Positions 18,432-27,355 of a DNA stretch of 64,000 bases are shown here, piece by piece. The notes below the pieces were generated by a model, which worked only from the letters and a program-made list of their open reading frames with translations, ran no database searches and was not told the origin of the DNA. The position numbers were made by a program, and so were the translations under genes. Source of the stretch: Poriferisodalis sp965198245 (GTDB lineage: Bacteria; Actinomycetota; Acidimicrobiia; Acidimicrobiales; Poriferisodalaceae); assembly GCF_965198245.1 (NCBI RefSeq), contig NZ_OZ240249.1:3534001-3598000 (forward strand), read 5' to 3'. The stretch's first letter is position 1, and each line of letters begins with the position of its first letter.

Positions 18432-19841
18432 TCAACGGTGCTCACCCAGGCTGAAGCTGCGGTCGCGGTCCACCGAGACATCGCCGGCCTCCAGATCAGC
18501 GACTCCGGGCAGGCCCCCAGTGAGCGCTATCTCGAGGTTCGCCGCCTCGCGCAGCCGCGCCGCCACCAGGTCGTCGACTTGGTTGCCCGTTGACGTACGC
18601 GCCGTTGCCACCATGGTGATGGAACCAGCGTCTTCCAGGTTCCGGGCGCCTCCGAAGAACCGCAGCGTCGACGTGATGGCTGCACCCACGGTGTCGGCGG
18701 GCTGGTGTCGCCCATTCCCACCTGCCGCGTAGGCACGTGCAAGCCGCGTCAATCCGTCGAAGAGAATCACGACGTCGTCTCCAGACTCCGCCATGCGCTT
18801 CGTGCGCTCCAGTGTGAGCTCCGCCACGGCGAGGTGCTCTTCGGGCGGTCGGTCGAACGTAGATGCCAGAACCTCACCCGAGGTCTCCAGCCGACGGGTC
18901 AATTCGGTGACGTCCTCGGGCCGCTCGGAGATGAGCAGCACGATCAGGTGGATGTCTGGATGTTGGTCGCCGATGGCAGCGGCCATTGCCGCCATCAGTG
19001 GTGATGCAGAGTGCGTCCCGCTCGCCGTGAGCAGGCCGCGTGAGCCCATGCCGATCAAGGCGAGGTTGTCGATGGTCGCGAGTGTTCCTGCACTCTGGGG
19101 GCCCGCGAGCCGCAATGCGTCGGTGGGCAGCACCGGTGTGAGGTCATCAAACAGCGGTCGGTCAGGTTGTTCGGGCGGCAGCTCGCCATTGAGCGTGTCG
19201 AGACGCAGCAGTGCCGGGTTGCGCTCGCTGCGGGCCGCTGGACGGCTGACGCCGGTGATCCGGTCGCCGCGGCGCAGGTCGTACTGACGTACCTGCCGGG
19301 CCGCGACATAGACATCGTCGGCCGAAGGCAGCGGGCCGTTGGTGCGCAGGAAGCCGTAGCCCTCGTCTCGCAGGTCCAGCAGGCCATCGCAATGGACGGT
19401 CTCGCCGACAATCGGTCCGTCGTCGCGGCCTCGACCGCGGCGGCGGCTGCGGCGGTTGCCTTCCTCGGCCACGGGCACGTCCGGCCCGGATCCCTCATCG
19501 TCGGACTGCGTATCGCTGGCATCTGCTGCTGGCGCATCCTGATCGTCGACGGCCGGGGACGAATGGGCGTCGGCGTCAGAGCCGCTCGAAGCGACAGGTT
19601 CAGGAGGCGGTGCTGGTGTACGGGTGCGCTTCGTGACCGTCGGAGTCTCTGCAACGGCTTCGGCCGGATCTTCGGCCTTGCCGCCCGTGTCGCCGTCGGC
19701 CCCCTCGGGCGCAAGGATGGCGCTGATGATCGTGCTCTTGCGGGCACGGGGTGCTACCTCGATGCCGAGCGCCGCGGCGATCTGGAGCAGTTCGTCCCGT
19801 TCTTTGGCCTCCAGCAATGCACGATCCGGCATGTCCGACAT
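18432..19841 (-). CDS. rho: Rho-family protein that has lost its ATPase motifs
   Basis: This 469-residue homologue occupies the canonical rho position. A Rho_N helix (about 5-45), an acidic/Arg linker, and the RNA-binding fold ('LRDEGYGFLRTNGPLPSADD', then 'VYVAARQVRQYDLRRGD') are recognisable. So are 'LASTFDRPPEEH', a Walker B-like 'VVILFDGLTRLARAY' (357-371) and 'RFFGGARNLEDAGS'. The Walker A loop, normally 'PPKAGKT', is replaced by 'ASGTHSASPLM' (273-283), with both lysines gone. The Q-loop is altered, the R-loop 'KGTGN' became 'REAAN', and the C-terminal Arg-finger segment is missing. ATP-driven translocation seems impossible. It may bind RNA passively or regulate another Rho. Start ATG 19841 or 19832. 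Confidence 0.85.
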   Translation of the reverse strand: MSDMPDRALLEAKERDELLQIAAALGIEVAPRARKSTIISAILAPEGADGDTGGKAEDPAEAVAETPTVTKRTRTPAPPPEPVASSGSDADAHSSPAVDDQDAPAADASDTQSDDEGSGPDVPVAEEGNRRSRRRGRGRDDGPIVGETVHCDGLLDLRDEGYGFLRTNGPLPSADDVYVAARQVRQYDLRRGDRITGVSRPAARSERNPALLRLDTLNGELPPEQPDRPLFDDLTPVLPTDALRLAGPQSAGTLATIDNLALIGMGSRGLLTASGTHSASPLMAAMAAAIGDQHPDIHLIVLLISERPEDVTELTRRLETSGEVLASTFDRPPEEHLAVAELTLERTKRMAESGDDVVILFDGLTRLARAYAAGGNGRHQPADTVGAAITSTLRFFGGARNLEDAGSITMVATARTSTGNQVDDLVAARLREAANLEIALTGGLPGVADLEAGDVSVDRDRSFSLGEHR

Positions 19842-20092
19842 GGCTACCTCAGAAGCTCCGGCCTGCTCTCGCGACGCCCCTCGGGCTGCGAAGTGAGTCT
19901 GCGTTTCCTGTTTCGGGCCTTAGCGCCCGACCCAGCGATCCGGTCCCGTGACGCCCGAGCGAGCCCTGCACTAGGGAACCATCGATCAGTGCCGACGCTA
20001 CCGGCGACGTTTCCCGACGGCTACCAGTCGTTATTGGAGGCAGTGCATTCGTCTGATTTGCCACCTCAGGCGGAAGCGGTGCGGGGAGGGGC
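19842..20092. other. Spacer between rho and the RCC1-repeat gene
   Basis: About 250 bases of non-coding sequence upstream of rho and downstream of the RCC1 gene. It probably holds the rho leader and promoter. I see no convincing hairpin or promoter boxes. Confidence 0.3.
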
Positions 20093-23065
20093 CTATCGGA
20101 ACGCTTTGCCCCAGCACACGGCAGATCTGTCGGTTTGCAGTGCGCACGTGCGGTCACCCACGGACGCCAGCGCAATGAAGTCCCCGCTGGGCGCCTTGGT
20201 CTGTCCTTGGTCGTTGTCGCCCCAACACACCAGCGTTCGATTCGGCCTCACACCGCAGGTGTGATCGTGCCCAGCAGCAATCGCGATCAAACGGTCGTCT
20301 GGCGGGCGCCCTCGGGGGAACGACCCGTTGCCCCAGCACTCGGCGTCGCCTGTTGCTCGCAGCGCGCAGACGTGATTCCGGCCGATGGTGAGCTGCGTGT
20401 AGCGACCGTAAGGAACCCTGGTCCGGCTGAAATGGTCATCACCCCAACAGGCGGCGGTCTGATTCTCGCGGATGCCGCACGCCAGAACTCCGTCCGGTGC
20501 GACCGAGACGGTCGTAAACGGTCCTGCCGGCGGGTTCACCTGATTGAGGCCATTCTCCGACGACAAGTAATCCCAGCAATCCACTGAACCGTCGTCGCGA
20601 ATCCCACAGCCAGATTGGTGACCGACCGTCACAAAGACGAAGCTGCCGTCGGGAGTGGCGACCTGAGATCCACGATCCTCACGGGTCCAGCAAGAGACAC
20701 CGCTGTCGACTCCGAGCGCACACAGCATGGACGTCCCGGCCGAGATCGACCTGAAACGACGACCTCCGCCGTCGAAGGCGATTTCGCCGAGCACTCCCGT
20801 GCACGTCATGGCGCCATTGGCGCGCAGGCCACAGGAGAACCTGTCGCCTACCGCCAGCGTCGAGAACTGCGATGACGGCGGCTGAGTATCGACGTTTCCC
20901 CAGCACGTCATCGTTCCGTCACCGTCCAGCCCGCAGGCATGGGTGAGACTGACATCTATCAGCGCGCGTGCGCCGGTCAGTGTCGTTGCCGAGGCTGCAG
21001 CCTCTTGGGCGGGCGCGAATCTGCCGCGACCGCCGTTGCCCCAGCACTCCGCGGTGCCCTGCGGGCGCATCGCACATGCGAAATTACGGCCAATCGCCAG
21101 ATGAGCGAAGTTCCCTTCTGGCGCCTCGAGTTCTCCGTCGTTGTTGTCGCCCCAGCACACGATTCCGCCGTCGGGGCGGAGGGCGCATGCGTGCCAAGCT
21201 CCCGCAACTACCTGGGTGAAGTGACCCGCGGGCGCGTTTGTCTGTCCCCATTGGTTCCAGCCCCAGCAGGTCACGGTGTGGTCGGTGCGCAACCCGCACG
21301 ACAGCCCTTCGCCCGCAGACACCGACGAGAACTGCCCCGAAGGCGGCTCGGCTTGGCCGCGGTCATTGAAGTCCCAGCACTCAATCTCGCCGGCGGTCAA
21401 GACTCCGCACGAATGCCCCGCGCCGACGGAAATGGACGAGAATTGCTTCGAGGGCGCGTCCACCGGGCCCCTATCGTCCCAACACAGGACCGTCCCACTG
21501 GCGCGAAGGCCGCACGCACGGCTACCTCCAGAGTCGAGAGAGTCAAACGATTCCTCCGGGCTGTAATAGCCGGGGGCTTCTGGAGTGCCGAACTCGCCCC
21601 AGCAGGTGGCGCTTCCCTGAACAGTCAGCGCGCACGTGTGGTAGCTGCCGCCGCTGACCGAGGTGAAGTGGCCTTCGGGCACATTGAGTTGTCGTGCAAA
21701 GTTCCACCCCCAGCACTCGACTGCGCCGCCGTCACGTACTCCGCAAGCGTGCCAGTCGCCTGTGCCGATCGACTTGAACCTGCCCCCAGGCGCGATATCG
21801 CGGCGGTCGTAGCCCGCGCCCCAACACACAGCTGCACCATCGATGCGCAGGCCGCAGTTCTGGTCCCACCGGGAAGTGACGTCGGTGAACTGCCCGGCCG
21901 GAGGCTGGGCCTGGGACTCCTTCACATTCCCCCAGCAGAAGACGGCTCCGTCCACGCGCACAGCACACGAGTGATCGTTGCCCACCGTGATCGCCTTGAA
22001 CCGTCCTGCCGGTGCTGATGATTGGCCCAGATCATCCTTGCCCCAGCAGTTGACCGTGCCGTCAACTCGCAGCCCGCACGCGTGAAAGCCGCTCGCCTCA
22101 ATGGTGGTGAACTCCCCAGACGGCGGCTCGGAGACAGGCGCATAGTCGCGACCCCAGCACTCTGCCGTGCCGTCGTCGCGCAATCCGCAAACCACGCCGC
22201 CGTCATCACTGACCGACATCACTGAGAACGGCCCGGCGGGTGCTCCCCTCCGCCCGATGAAGTTGCCTCCCCAGCACTCAATCTCGCCGCGGATGGTCAG
22301 GCCGCACGTTGCGTCCCAGACGGCCTCAACGGCTGTGAATCGTCCGGCTGGCGCGTCCGCCTCGCCACTGTCGTTGTCGCCCCAGCATCCGACCGTGCCG
22401 TCGACGCGCAAGCCGCAGGAGTGTGCAGGGCCTGAAGACACCGTGGCAAACGCACCATCGGGAGGTTCCGATTGGCCCTGCTTGTTCCAACCCCAGCACG
22501 CGAGGGTGCCGTCGGTGCGAACGGCGCAAGTGTGACTGCCGCCAGAAACGAGCGATCGGAACGTGCCGAGCGGAGCATCGGTTTGGCCGACACCGTTCGA
22601 ACCCCAGCAGCCGATCGTCCCCTCGACCTGCAAGCCGCAGGCATGCGAGCCGCCAGGCGCCAGCATGATGTACTTCGCGGTCGCGGGGTCGGGTCTGCAC
22701 GGGTTGGGCGCATGCGTGCCGTCAGATCTATGAGTACGGCAATCATCGTTCTCGATCGTGTGATCGTTGTGGCACCACGCGCTGCCCGTGTAGATGTGCG
22801 CATGGCGGCCGTCCGCATGGGTGCCGTCGGGCCGATGAATGCGACAATCACCGTTCTCGGCTGTGTGATCGTTATGGCACCACGGGCTGCCCGTGTAGGC
22901 GTGCTCATGCTGATCGTCGGGACACGCGGGCAGCGGACTCGTGTTCGATGGCGACGTTGAAGTCTCCGGCGCAGCACCACTGTCGGATTGAGCGCCCGAC
23001 GCCACCGGTATCAGTACACCCAGAACGACAATCAGCGATCCGACTCCAAACCCGAGCCTTCGCAT
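20093..23065 (-). CDS. Secreted RCC1-repeat protein with Cys/His-rich N-terminal repeats
   Basis: A 990-residue exported protein with a Sec signal peptide ('MRRLGFGVGSLIVVLGVLIP', then 'VASGAQS'). The mature N-terminus has two 30-odd-residue repeats of the form YTGSxWCHNDHTxEN followed by DCRxHRxDGTHA, which could bind metal. The rest is about 23 repeats of roughly 38 residues, each with a Cys before a Gly-Leu/Ile-Arg segment and a second Cys in a CWG motif. These are RCC1/BNR-type blades, predicting three or more beta-propellers with possible disulfides. The start at 23065 is chosen because it begins the signal peptide. It interrupts the usual thrC-thrB-rho order. A lipoprotein relative is at 39289-42246. 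Confidence 0.85.
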   Translation of the reverse strand: MRRLGFGVGSLIVVLGVLIPVASGAQSDSGAAPETSTSPSNTSPLPACPDDQHEHAYTGSPWCHNDHTAENGDCRIHRPDGTHADGRHAHIYTGSAWCHNDHTIENDDCRTHRSDGTHAPNPCRPDPATAKYIMLAPGGSHACGLQVEGTIGCWGSNGVGQTDAPLGTFRSLVSGGSHTCAVRTDGTLACWGWNKQGQSEPPDGAFATVSSGPAHSCGLRVDGTVGCWGDNDSGEADAPAGRFTAVEAVWDATCGLTIRGEIECWGGNFIGRRGAPAGPFSVMSVSDDGGVVCGLRDDGTAECWGRDYAPVSEPPSGEFTTIEASGFHACGLRVDGTVNCWGKDDLGQSSAPAGRFKAITVGNDHSCAVRVDGAVFCWGNVKESQAQPPAGQFTDVTSRWDQNCGLRIDGAAVCWGAGYDRRDIAPGGRFKSIGTGDWHACGVRDGGAVECWGWNFARQLNVPEGHFTSVSGGSYHTCALTVQGSATCWGEFGTPEAPGYYSPEESFDSLDSGGSRACGLRASGTVLCWDDRGPVDAPSKQFSSISVGAGHSCGVLTAGEIECWDFNDRGQAEPPSGQFSSVSAGEGLSCGLRTDHTVTCWGWNQWGQTNAPAGHFTQVVAGAWHACALRPDGGIVCWGDNNDGELEAPEGNFAHLAIGRNFACAMRPQGTAECWGNGGRGRFAPAQEAAASATTLTGARALIDVSLTHACGLDGDGTMTCWGNVDTQPPSSQFSTLAVGDRFSCGLRANGAMTCTGVLGEIAFDGGGRRFRSISAGTSMLCALGVDSGVSCWTREDRGSQVATPDGSFVFVTVGHQSGCGIRDDGSVDCWDYLSSENGLNQVNPPAGPFTTVSVAPDGVLACGIRENQTAACWGDDHFSRTRVPYGRYTQLTIGRNHVCALRATGDAECWGNGSFPRGRPPDDRLIAIAAGHDHTCGVRPNRTLVCWGDNDQGQTKAPSGDFIALASVGDRTCALQTDRSAVCWGKAFR

Positions 23066-23215
23066 TGCACACCCTCTCTCTCGCAGGCACCCCACGATCG
23101 AAGCGAGCATCACGCTATTTCATGAATCTCCCACGGCCTCCGTGGCTTCTTCATCGCCATCACAACCCCGTCAAATCTCCGCAGAAGCCAGCAGTTCCGC
23201 CGATGCCGAGCACCA

Positions 23216-24616
23216 TCAAGGTGTGCAGCGGGCGATGACGAAGTCGCGCAGGGTGGCGAGGTCGTTCGGGAGAGCGGTGAGGTACTCGTCTCGGTCGGCA
23301 AGGGCGGCCAGTGACGGTGGCAGCTCGGGTTGCCGGCCGGTGGCTTCGACTACCGCCTCGCCGAACTTGGCCGGATGGGCGGTGGACATGACGGCGATGG
23401 GAGTGGTCCATCCGCCCGCCGGAGCGTCACGGCGCGCCACCGTGAGTGCCACTGCGGTGTGCGGGTCGATGAGCCGGCCGTCGGTTTCGTCGACGGCGGC
23501 AATCGTGGCCGCCACCTCGTCCTCGCTCGCAGAGCCGGCATCGAAGCCCGCACGCAGGCCAGCAAGTACATCAGGCGCCAATGCCAAGGAAGCCTCGGCA
23601 CGGAAGTGAGCCATGTCGGCTGCGAGTGCAGCGCCGCGGCGGCCACCCAGCTCAAACAGCAGTCGTTCGAAGTTGCTGGACACTCCGATGTCCATGGCCG
23701 GGCTGGTGGAGGGCCGCACCTCGCTGATGGCCATGTCGCCGGTGCGGTGGGTGCGAGCCAGGATGTCGTTGTGGTTGGTGGCAACCACGAGCCGGTCGAT
23801 CGGGACGCCCATGCGGCGGGCCACGTCGCCCGCAAGAACGTTGCCGAAGTTGCCGGTCGGAACGCAGAACGACACGGCCCGTTCGGGTGCGCCCAGCTTC
23901 ACCGCAGTAGTCACGTAGTAGACGGTCTGCGCAGCCACGCGGGCCCAGTTGATGCTGTTCACCGCTCCGAGCCGCATCCGCTCGCGCAACGGTCGGTCGC
24001 CGAACAGCGCCTTCACCAAGTCCTGGCAATCGTCGAAAGTGCCGTCGATGGCCACGTTGTGAATGTTCGGGCTGTCCACCGTGGTCATCTGGCGCCGCTG
24101 GATCTCGGTGACCCGGCCAGCCGGATGCAGCATCACCAACTCGATGCCCTCACGGTCGCGGCACGCATCGATGGCTGCCGATCCGGTGTCTCCTGAGGTG
24201 GCACCCACGATCGTCATGGTCGTGCTGCGCCGGGCGAGCTCGTGTTCGAACAGACGGCCCAGCAGCGCCAGCGCTACATCCTTGAACGACAGCGTCGGCC
24301 CCCGGAACAGCTCCACGAGGTGTTCACCCGCGGCCAACCGGCTGGTCGGCACCACGTCAGGATGGGTGAAGGTGGAGTACGCGTCGAGGGTCAGTTCGGC
24401 CAGCTCGTCGACACTCAGTGACGGCGCCACGAACGGAGCCAGCACCCGTGCTGCCACCTCGTGGTACTCGAGTTCAACAAAATCAGCCAAGTCGTTCGCA
24501 CTGATTGCCGGCAGCTCAACGGGCACATACAGCCCGCCGTCGGAGGCAAGGCCCTCGAGCAGCACATCGCCGAATTCCAGGATCGGGGCGTCGCCCCGGG
24601 TGCTGATGTAGCGCAT
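23216..24616 (-). CDS. thrC: Threonine synthase
   Basis: A 466-residue PLP enzyme converting O-phosphohomoserine to threonine. It is the longer class, with an N-terminal domain beginning 'MRYISTRGDAPILEFGDVLL'. The PLP lysine is K112 in 'LFRGPTLSFKDVA'. 'GATSGDTGSAA' and 'CVPTGNFGNVLAG' are visible. The ATG at 24616 fits the family N-terminus better than the TTG at 24631. hom ends 24 bases upstream, so the pair is one operon. No thrB follows; the RCC1 gene takes its place. Confidence 0.95.
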   Translation of the reverse strand: MRYISTRGDAPILEFGDVLLEGLASDGGLYVPVELPAISANDLADFVELEYHEVAARVLAPFVAPSLSVDELAELTLDAYSTFTHPDVVPTSRLAAGEHLVELFRGPTLSFKDVALALLGRLFEHELARRSTTMTIVGATSGDTGSAAIDACRDREGIELVMLHPAGRVTEIQRRQMTTVDSPNIHNVAIDGTFDDCQDLVKALFGDRPLRERMRLGAVNSINWARVAAQTVYYVTTAVKLGAPERAVSFCVPTGNFGNVLAGDVARRMGVPIDRLVVATNHNDILARTHRTGDMAISEVRPSTSPAMDIGVSSNFERLLFELGGRRGAALAADMAHFRAEASLALAPDVLAGLRAGFDAGSASEDEVAATIAAVDETDGRLIDPHTAVALTVARRDAPAGGWTTPIAVMSTAHPAKFGEAVVEATGRQPELPPSLAALADRDEYLTALPNDLATLRDFVIARCTP

Positions 24617-24640
24617 GTTCCGGCCAGTCAATCCCGCTGG

Positions 24641-25960
24641 CTAGTCGCCGATCACGCGGATCGCGTTGCCGATGCTCCGCACGGCGTCGAGGTTGCGCAC
24701 GTCGCGCAGCGTTGAGGCCACGTCGGCTTCGCGAGCGCGGTGGGTGATGAACTCCAAGTGCGCGATGCCGTCGGCGGCACCGCCCCGTGTGGTCTGCTCG
24801 ACCGAGCGGATCGACACGCCGTGCTGGCCGAAGACGCCAGCCACCGCGGCAAGCACGCCGGGCTTGTCGGTCACGTCGAACTGCAGGTGATACGCGGTGT
24901 AGGTCTCGTCGATGGGCCGCAGCCGCGCCGCGGCCAGCGGGCCGAAGCCATCGCAGACACCCCGACGCAGGTTCTGCGACACCGTGATGAGGTCGCCCAG
25001 CATGGCGCTGGCGGTCGGGAAGCCGCCCGCTCCCCGCCCGTAGAGCATGAGATCTTCGACGGCTTCGCCCTCGAGGAAGACGGCGTTGAAGGCGTCACGC
25101 ACCGAGGCCAGCGGGTGATCAATGGGCACCATCGCCGGATGCACTCGCACAGCGATCTCGCCGTTCTGACGCTCAGCGACTGCAAGCAGCTTGATGACAT
25201 GGCCCATCCGGGCCGCCGCGGCGATGTCGTCCTTGCCGATCCCGCTGATGCCCTCGGCGTAGACGTCGCCGGCCACGACCTTGGCGCCAAATGCCGTCAT
25301 CGCCAGGATCGCCGCCTTGGCTCCGGCATCGAATCCTTCGACGTCGGCCGTGGGATCGGCCTCGGCATAGCCCAGACGCTGTGCCTCACCCAGGACCTCG
25401 GCGTAGTCGGCCCCGTCCTCGGTCATCCGGGTGAGGATGTAGTTGGTCGTACCGTTCACGATTCCCATCACCCGGGTGATGCGCTCGCCCACGAGCGAGT
25501 TGCGCAGCACGCCTATGAGCGGGATCCCGCCCGCTACGGCCGCTTCGAACGCCAAGTCCACGCCGCTGGCCGCGGCCGCGGCGAACAGCTCCTCACCGAC
25601 ATTGGCGATGAGCTCCTTGTTGGCGGACACGACAGGCTTGCCCGCATTGAGGGCGGTGGCAACCAAGTGCCGGGCGGGCTCGATGCCGCCCATTGCCTCG
25701 ACAACCACATCCACGTCATCGGCCACCACCAGCGATTCGCTGTCGCGGGTCAGCACTCCAGCGCGCAGTTCCACCGATCGCTCGGCGCTGAGATTGCGGA
25801 CCGCGACCCGGGTGACCGCGAAGTCCAGCGACGTGCGGCCTGCGAGGTGGTCGGCATCGCGCTGCAGCAGTGACACCAGCGCCGCCCCGACATTGCCGCA
25901 ACCCAGAATGCCGACGCGCACCGAGCGGGGCGCGCCCGCATCAACGGCGGGAGGGTGCAT
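24641..25960 (-). CDS. hom: Homoserine dehydrogenase
   Basis: A 439-residue enzyme reducing aspartate semialdehyde to homoserine. It has an NAD(P) site 'VGILGCGNVGAALVSLL' near the N-terminus, the catalytic-domain blocks 'EAAVAGGIPLIGVLRNSL' and 'GIVNGTTNYILTRM', and a C-terminal ACT domain ('FDVTDKPGVLAAVAGVFGQH') for threonine feedback. The ATG at 25960 lies about 15 residues before the nucleotide site; the frame is open further upstream but without homology. It is divergent from the toxin-antitoxin operon. Confidence 0.95.
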   Translation of the reverse strand: MHPPAVDAGAPRSVRVGILGCGNVGAALVSLLQRDADHLAGRTSLDFAVTRVAVRNLSAERSVELRAGVLTRDSESLVVADDVDVVVEAMGGIEPARHLVATALNAGKPVVSANKELIANVGEELFAAAAASGVDLAFEAAVAGGIPLIGVLRNSLVGERITRVMGIVNGTTNYILTRMTEDGADYAEVLGEAQRLGYAEADPTADVEGFDAGAKAAILAMTAFGAKVVAGDVYAEGISGIGKDDIAAAARMGHVIKLLAVAERQNGEIAVRVHPAMVPIDHPLASVRDAFNAVFLEGEAVEDLMLYGRGAGGFPTASAMLGDLITVSQNLRRGVCDGFGPLAAARLRPIDETYTAYHLQFDVTDKPGVLAAVAGVFGQHGVSIRSVEQTTRGGAADGIAHLEFITHRAREADVASTLRDVRNLDAVRSIGNAIRVIGD

Positions 25961-26138
25961 GGGCTCGGCAGCGGCTTCGGGCACGGCCGAAACGGTACCG
26001 GCATCGCACCCCCGCCCCAGCAGGGATTTTGCTGACTGCCCCCGAAGATCATTCGAGTCTGAGGCATGTGGTCTTTGACCCCGGTATCCCTTCACCGGCC
26101 GATCTCGATGTGAGGCGGAACAGCGCCTGAGGGGTCCG

Positions 26139-26167
26139 TGTAGATGTTTTGTAGATATCTTGTAGCC
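26139..26167 (+). promoter_or_regulatory. Three TGTAG repeats at 11-bp spacing, likely antitoxin operator
   Basis: TGTAGAT at 26139, TGTAGAT at 26150 and TGTAGCC at 26161 are spaced exactly 11 bases apart, one helical turn, and end 20 bases before the antitoxin ATG. Ribbon-helix-helix antitoxins typically bind such phased repeats over their own promoter, so autoregulation is likely. Confidence 0.6.
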
Positions 26168-26187
26168 AGACGCGGTAGCGTCACGCC

Positions 26188-26424
26188 ATGGAAACCACCA
26201 CGATCCGTGTCGACCGAGGCACTCATGCGGGCCTGGTCGAGATGAGCCGTTCAAGCGGCGACAGCCTCACCGAGACGGTCCGTCAGGCCGCTGACGCCCT
26301 GCGCCGGCTGAGATTCGGGCTGCAAGTGCAACAGCAATACGCCGATTTGCGCAGGGATCCGGAGGCATGGGCCAGCTACCTGACAGAGCTCGAATCGACC
26401 CACGTGAGCGATGGCGTCGATTGA
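26188..26424 (+). CDS. mazE: Ribbon-helix-helix antitoxin
   Basis: A 78-residue protein starting 'METTTIRVDRGTHAGLVEM' and then 'GDSLTETVRQAADALRRLR'. This is the beta-strand plus two-helix signature of RHH DNA-binding antitoxins. The C-terminal half is the likely toxin-binding tail. It overlaps the downstream toxin gene by 14 bases, the usual coupled arrangement. MazE is a functional label; other RHH antitoxins paired with MazF/PemK toxins are equally possible. Confidence 0.85.
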   Translation: METTTIRVDRGTHAGLVEMSRSSGDSLTETVRQAADALRRLRFGLQVQQQYADLRRDPEAWASYLTELESTHVSDGVD

Positions 26425-26752
26425 CGAGATCTGGCTCACCGACTTCGGAGAGCCGTATCCGAACGAACCTGCCTCTCGCCGGCCTGCCCTCGTGCTCGGG
26501 CCGCCGGACATATTCGGCTCCGATTTTCCGATCGCAATCGTGGCACCGCTCACGACAACCCACCGGGGACTGGACCTCCATGTCGAAGTCCCCGCGAATA
26601 CACGCACAGGCCTGGACGAGACGAGCTACGTGCAATGCGAACTGCTGCGATCGGTCAACGCCAATCGCCTGGTTCGTCCCCTTGGCGCGATTGACGTTGA
26701 CACCAGGTGGCACGTCAGCGAGATCGTCAGGACGCTGCTCAACCACCCGTGA
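26411..26752 (+). CDS. mazF: MazF/PemK-type endoribonuclease toxin
   Basis: A 113-residue toxin of the MazF/PemK fold, expected to cut single-stranded RNA at short sequence motifs. Typical landmarks are the 'DEIWLTDFGEPYPNE' start, 'RRPALVLGP', 'IAIVAPLTTTHRG', 'LDETSYVQCELLRSV' and 'NRLVRPLG'. The conserved Arg and Thr of the active site lie in the 'RRPALV' and 'PLTTT' regions. The 14-base overlap with the antitoxin supports one transcript. The cleavage site cannot be predicted. Confidence 0.87.
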   Translation: MASIDEIWLTDFGEPYPNEPASRRPALVLGPPDIFGSDFPIAIVAPLTTTHRGLDLHVEVPANTRTGLDETSYVQCELLRSVNANRLVRPLGAIDVDTRWHVSEIVRTLLNHP

Positions 26753-26884
26753 CACATATGGTGCAGAGGTGAATTCACTCTGGTCTGGAACTGCGACGAC
26801 AACCCAGCCCGCCGGTCAGTGGACGCCAAGTGACAGGACCATCACTCGCGCTTACACGATGCCCAATACCGCCCTGAATGCACT
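26753..26884. other. Non-coding spacer downstream of the toxin
   Basis: No supported gene and no clear terminator. Base composition starts to fall toward the AT-richer patch at about 26,900-27,700. Confidence 0.3.
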
Positions 26885-27349
26885 TCAAGCATATTCGGCA
26901 GTATCGATTGCATAGCAATAGATGGACAAGACGATCCGGACAATTCCTAAGAGGCACAAGACCAGAAACCCCGCAGACACTGCTACAAGAACATTAAGCA
27001 CTGACTCATCGGTTACGAAATAGAGAATCACGATGAGCGTCATCGCGACAATTCACAGCAAGATGAACGCAATGGCCTTCGCGATTACTTCTTGCCTGGA
27101 GACCCATGACTTCTTGTGATCCAATCCGACTGTCAGTGCCGTGGCCCCGCCCGCATCACGCGCACCGACAGCTAGCGGCAACTGCTCCTGAATCGCATCT
27201 TCGACGGCAGACTCGAGTCCAAGTTGCTCGAATGAGTATGGACCCGGGATGCCTCGATAGTCCGAACTCGGGCTACCGCAGTCCGACAGCAGAACTTTAA
27301 GGCTTTTCTGTCGCTTTACATGATCGCAAACTGGCATTGATTTGCACAC
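26885..27349 (-). pseudogene. Small two-helix membrane protein interrupted by an in-frame TGA
   Basis: The minus-strand frame from GTG 27349 (or ATG 27337) encodes 98 residues to TGA at 27055-27053. It then continues in the same frame for 56 codons to TGA at 26887-26885. The first TGA falls inside a hydrophobic stretch ('KAIAFILL' stop 'IVAMTLIVILYFV'), followed by a second long hydrophobic segment. Read through, it would be a protein of about 150 residues with a soluble N-terminal part and two C-terminal helices. A point mutation or sequencing error is the simplest reading. Reinitiation at ATG 27043 would give a 52-residue peptide. Base composition is lower in GC than the neighbours. Family unknown. 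Confidence 0.5.
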
Positions 27350-27355
27350 AATGTC

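Noticed and set aside
20093..23065. Regular repeats at about 115-bp spacing, considered as a CRISPR array or tandem DNA repeat
   Set aside because: The periodicity is the 38-codon RCC1 repeat. DNA identity between units is low and the frame is continuous, so this is protein repetition.
25961..26138. Leader upstream of hom considered for a riboswitch or attenuator
   Set aside because: No recognisable threonine/isoleucine codon run in a short leader frame and no terminator-like hairpin were found.
27053..27055. TGA in the small membrane gene considered as selenocysteine or recoding
   Set aside because: No SECIS-like hairpin is obvious after it, and the site is inside a membrane helix. A point mutation or sequencing error is simpler.
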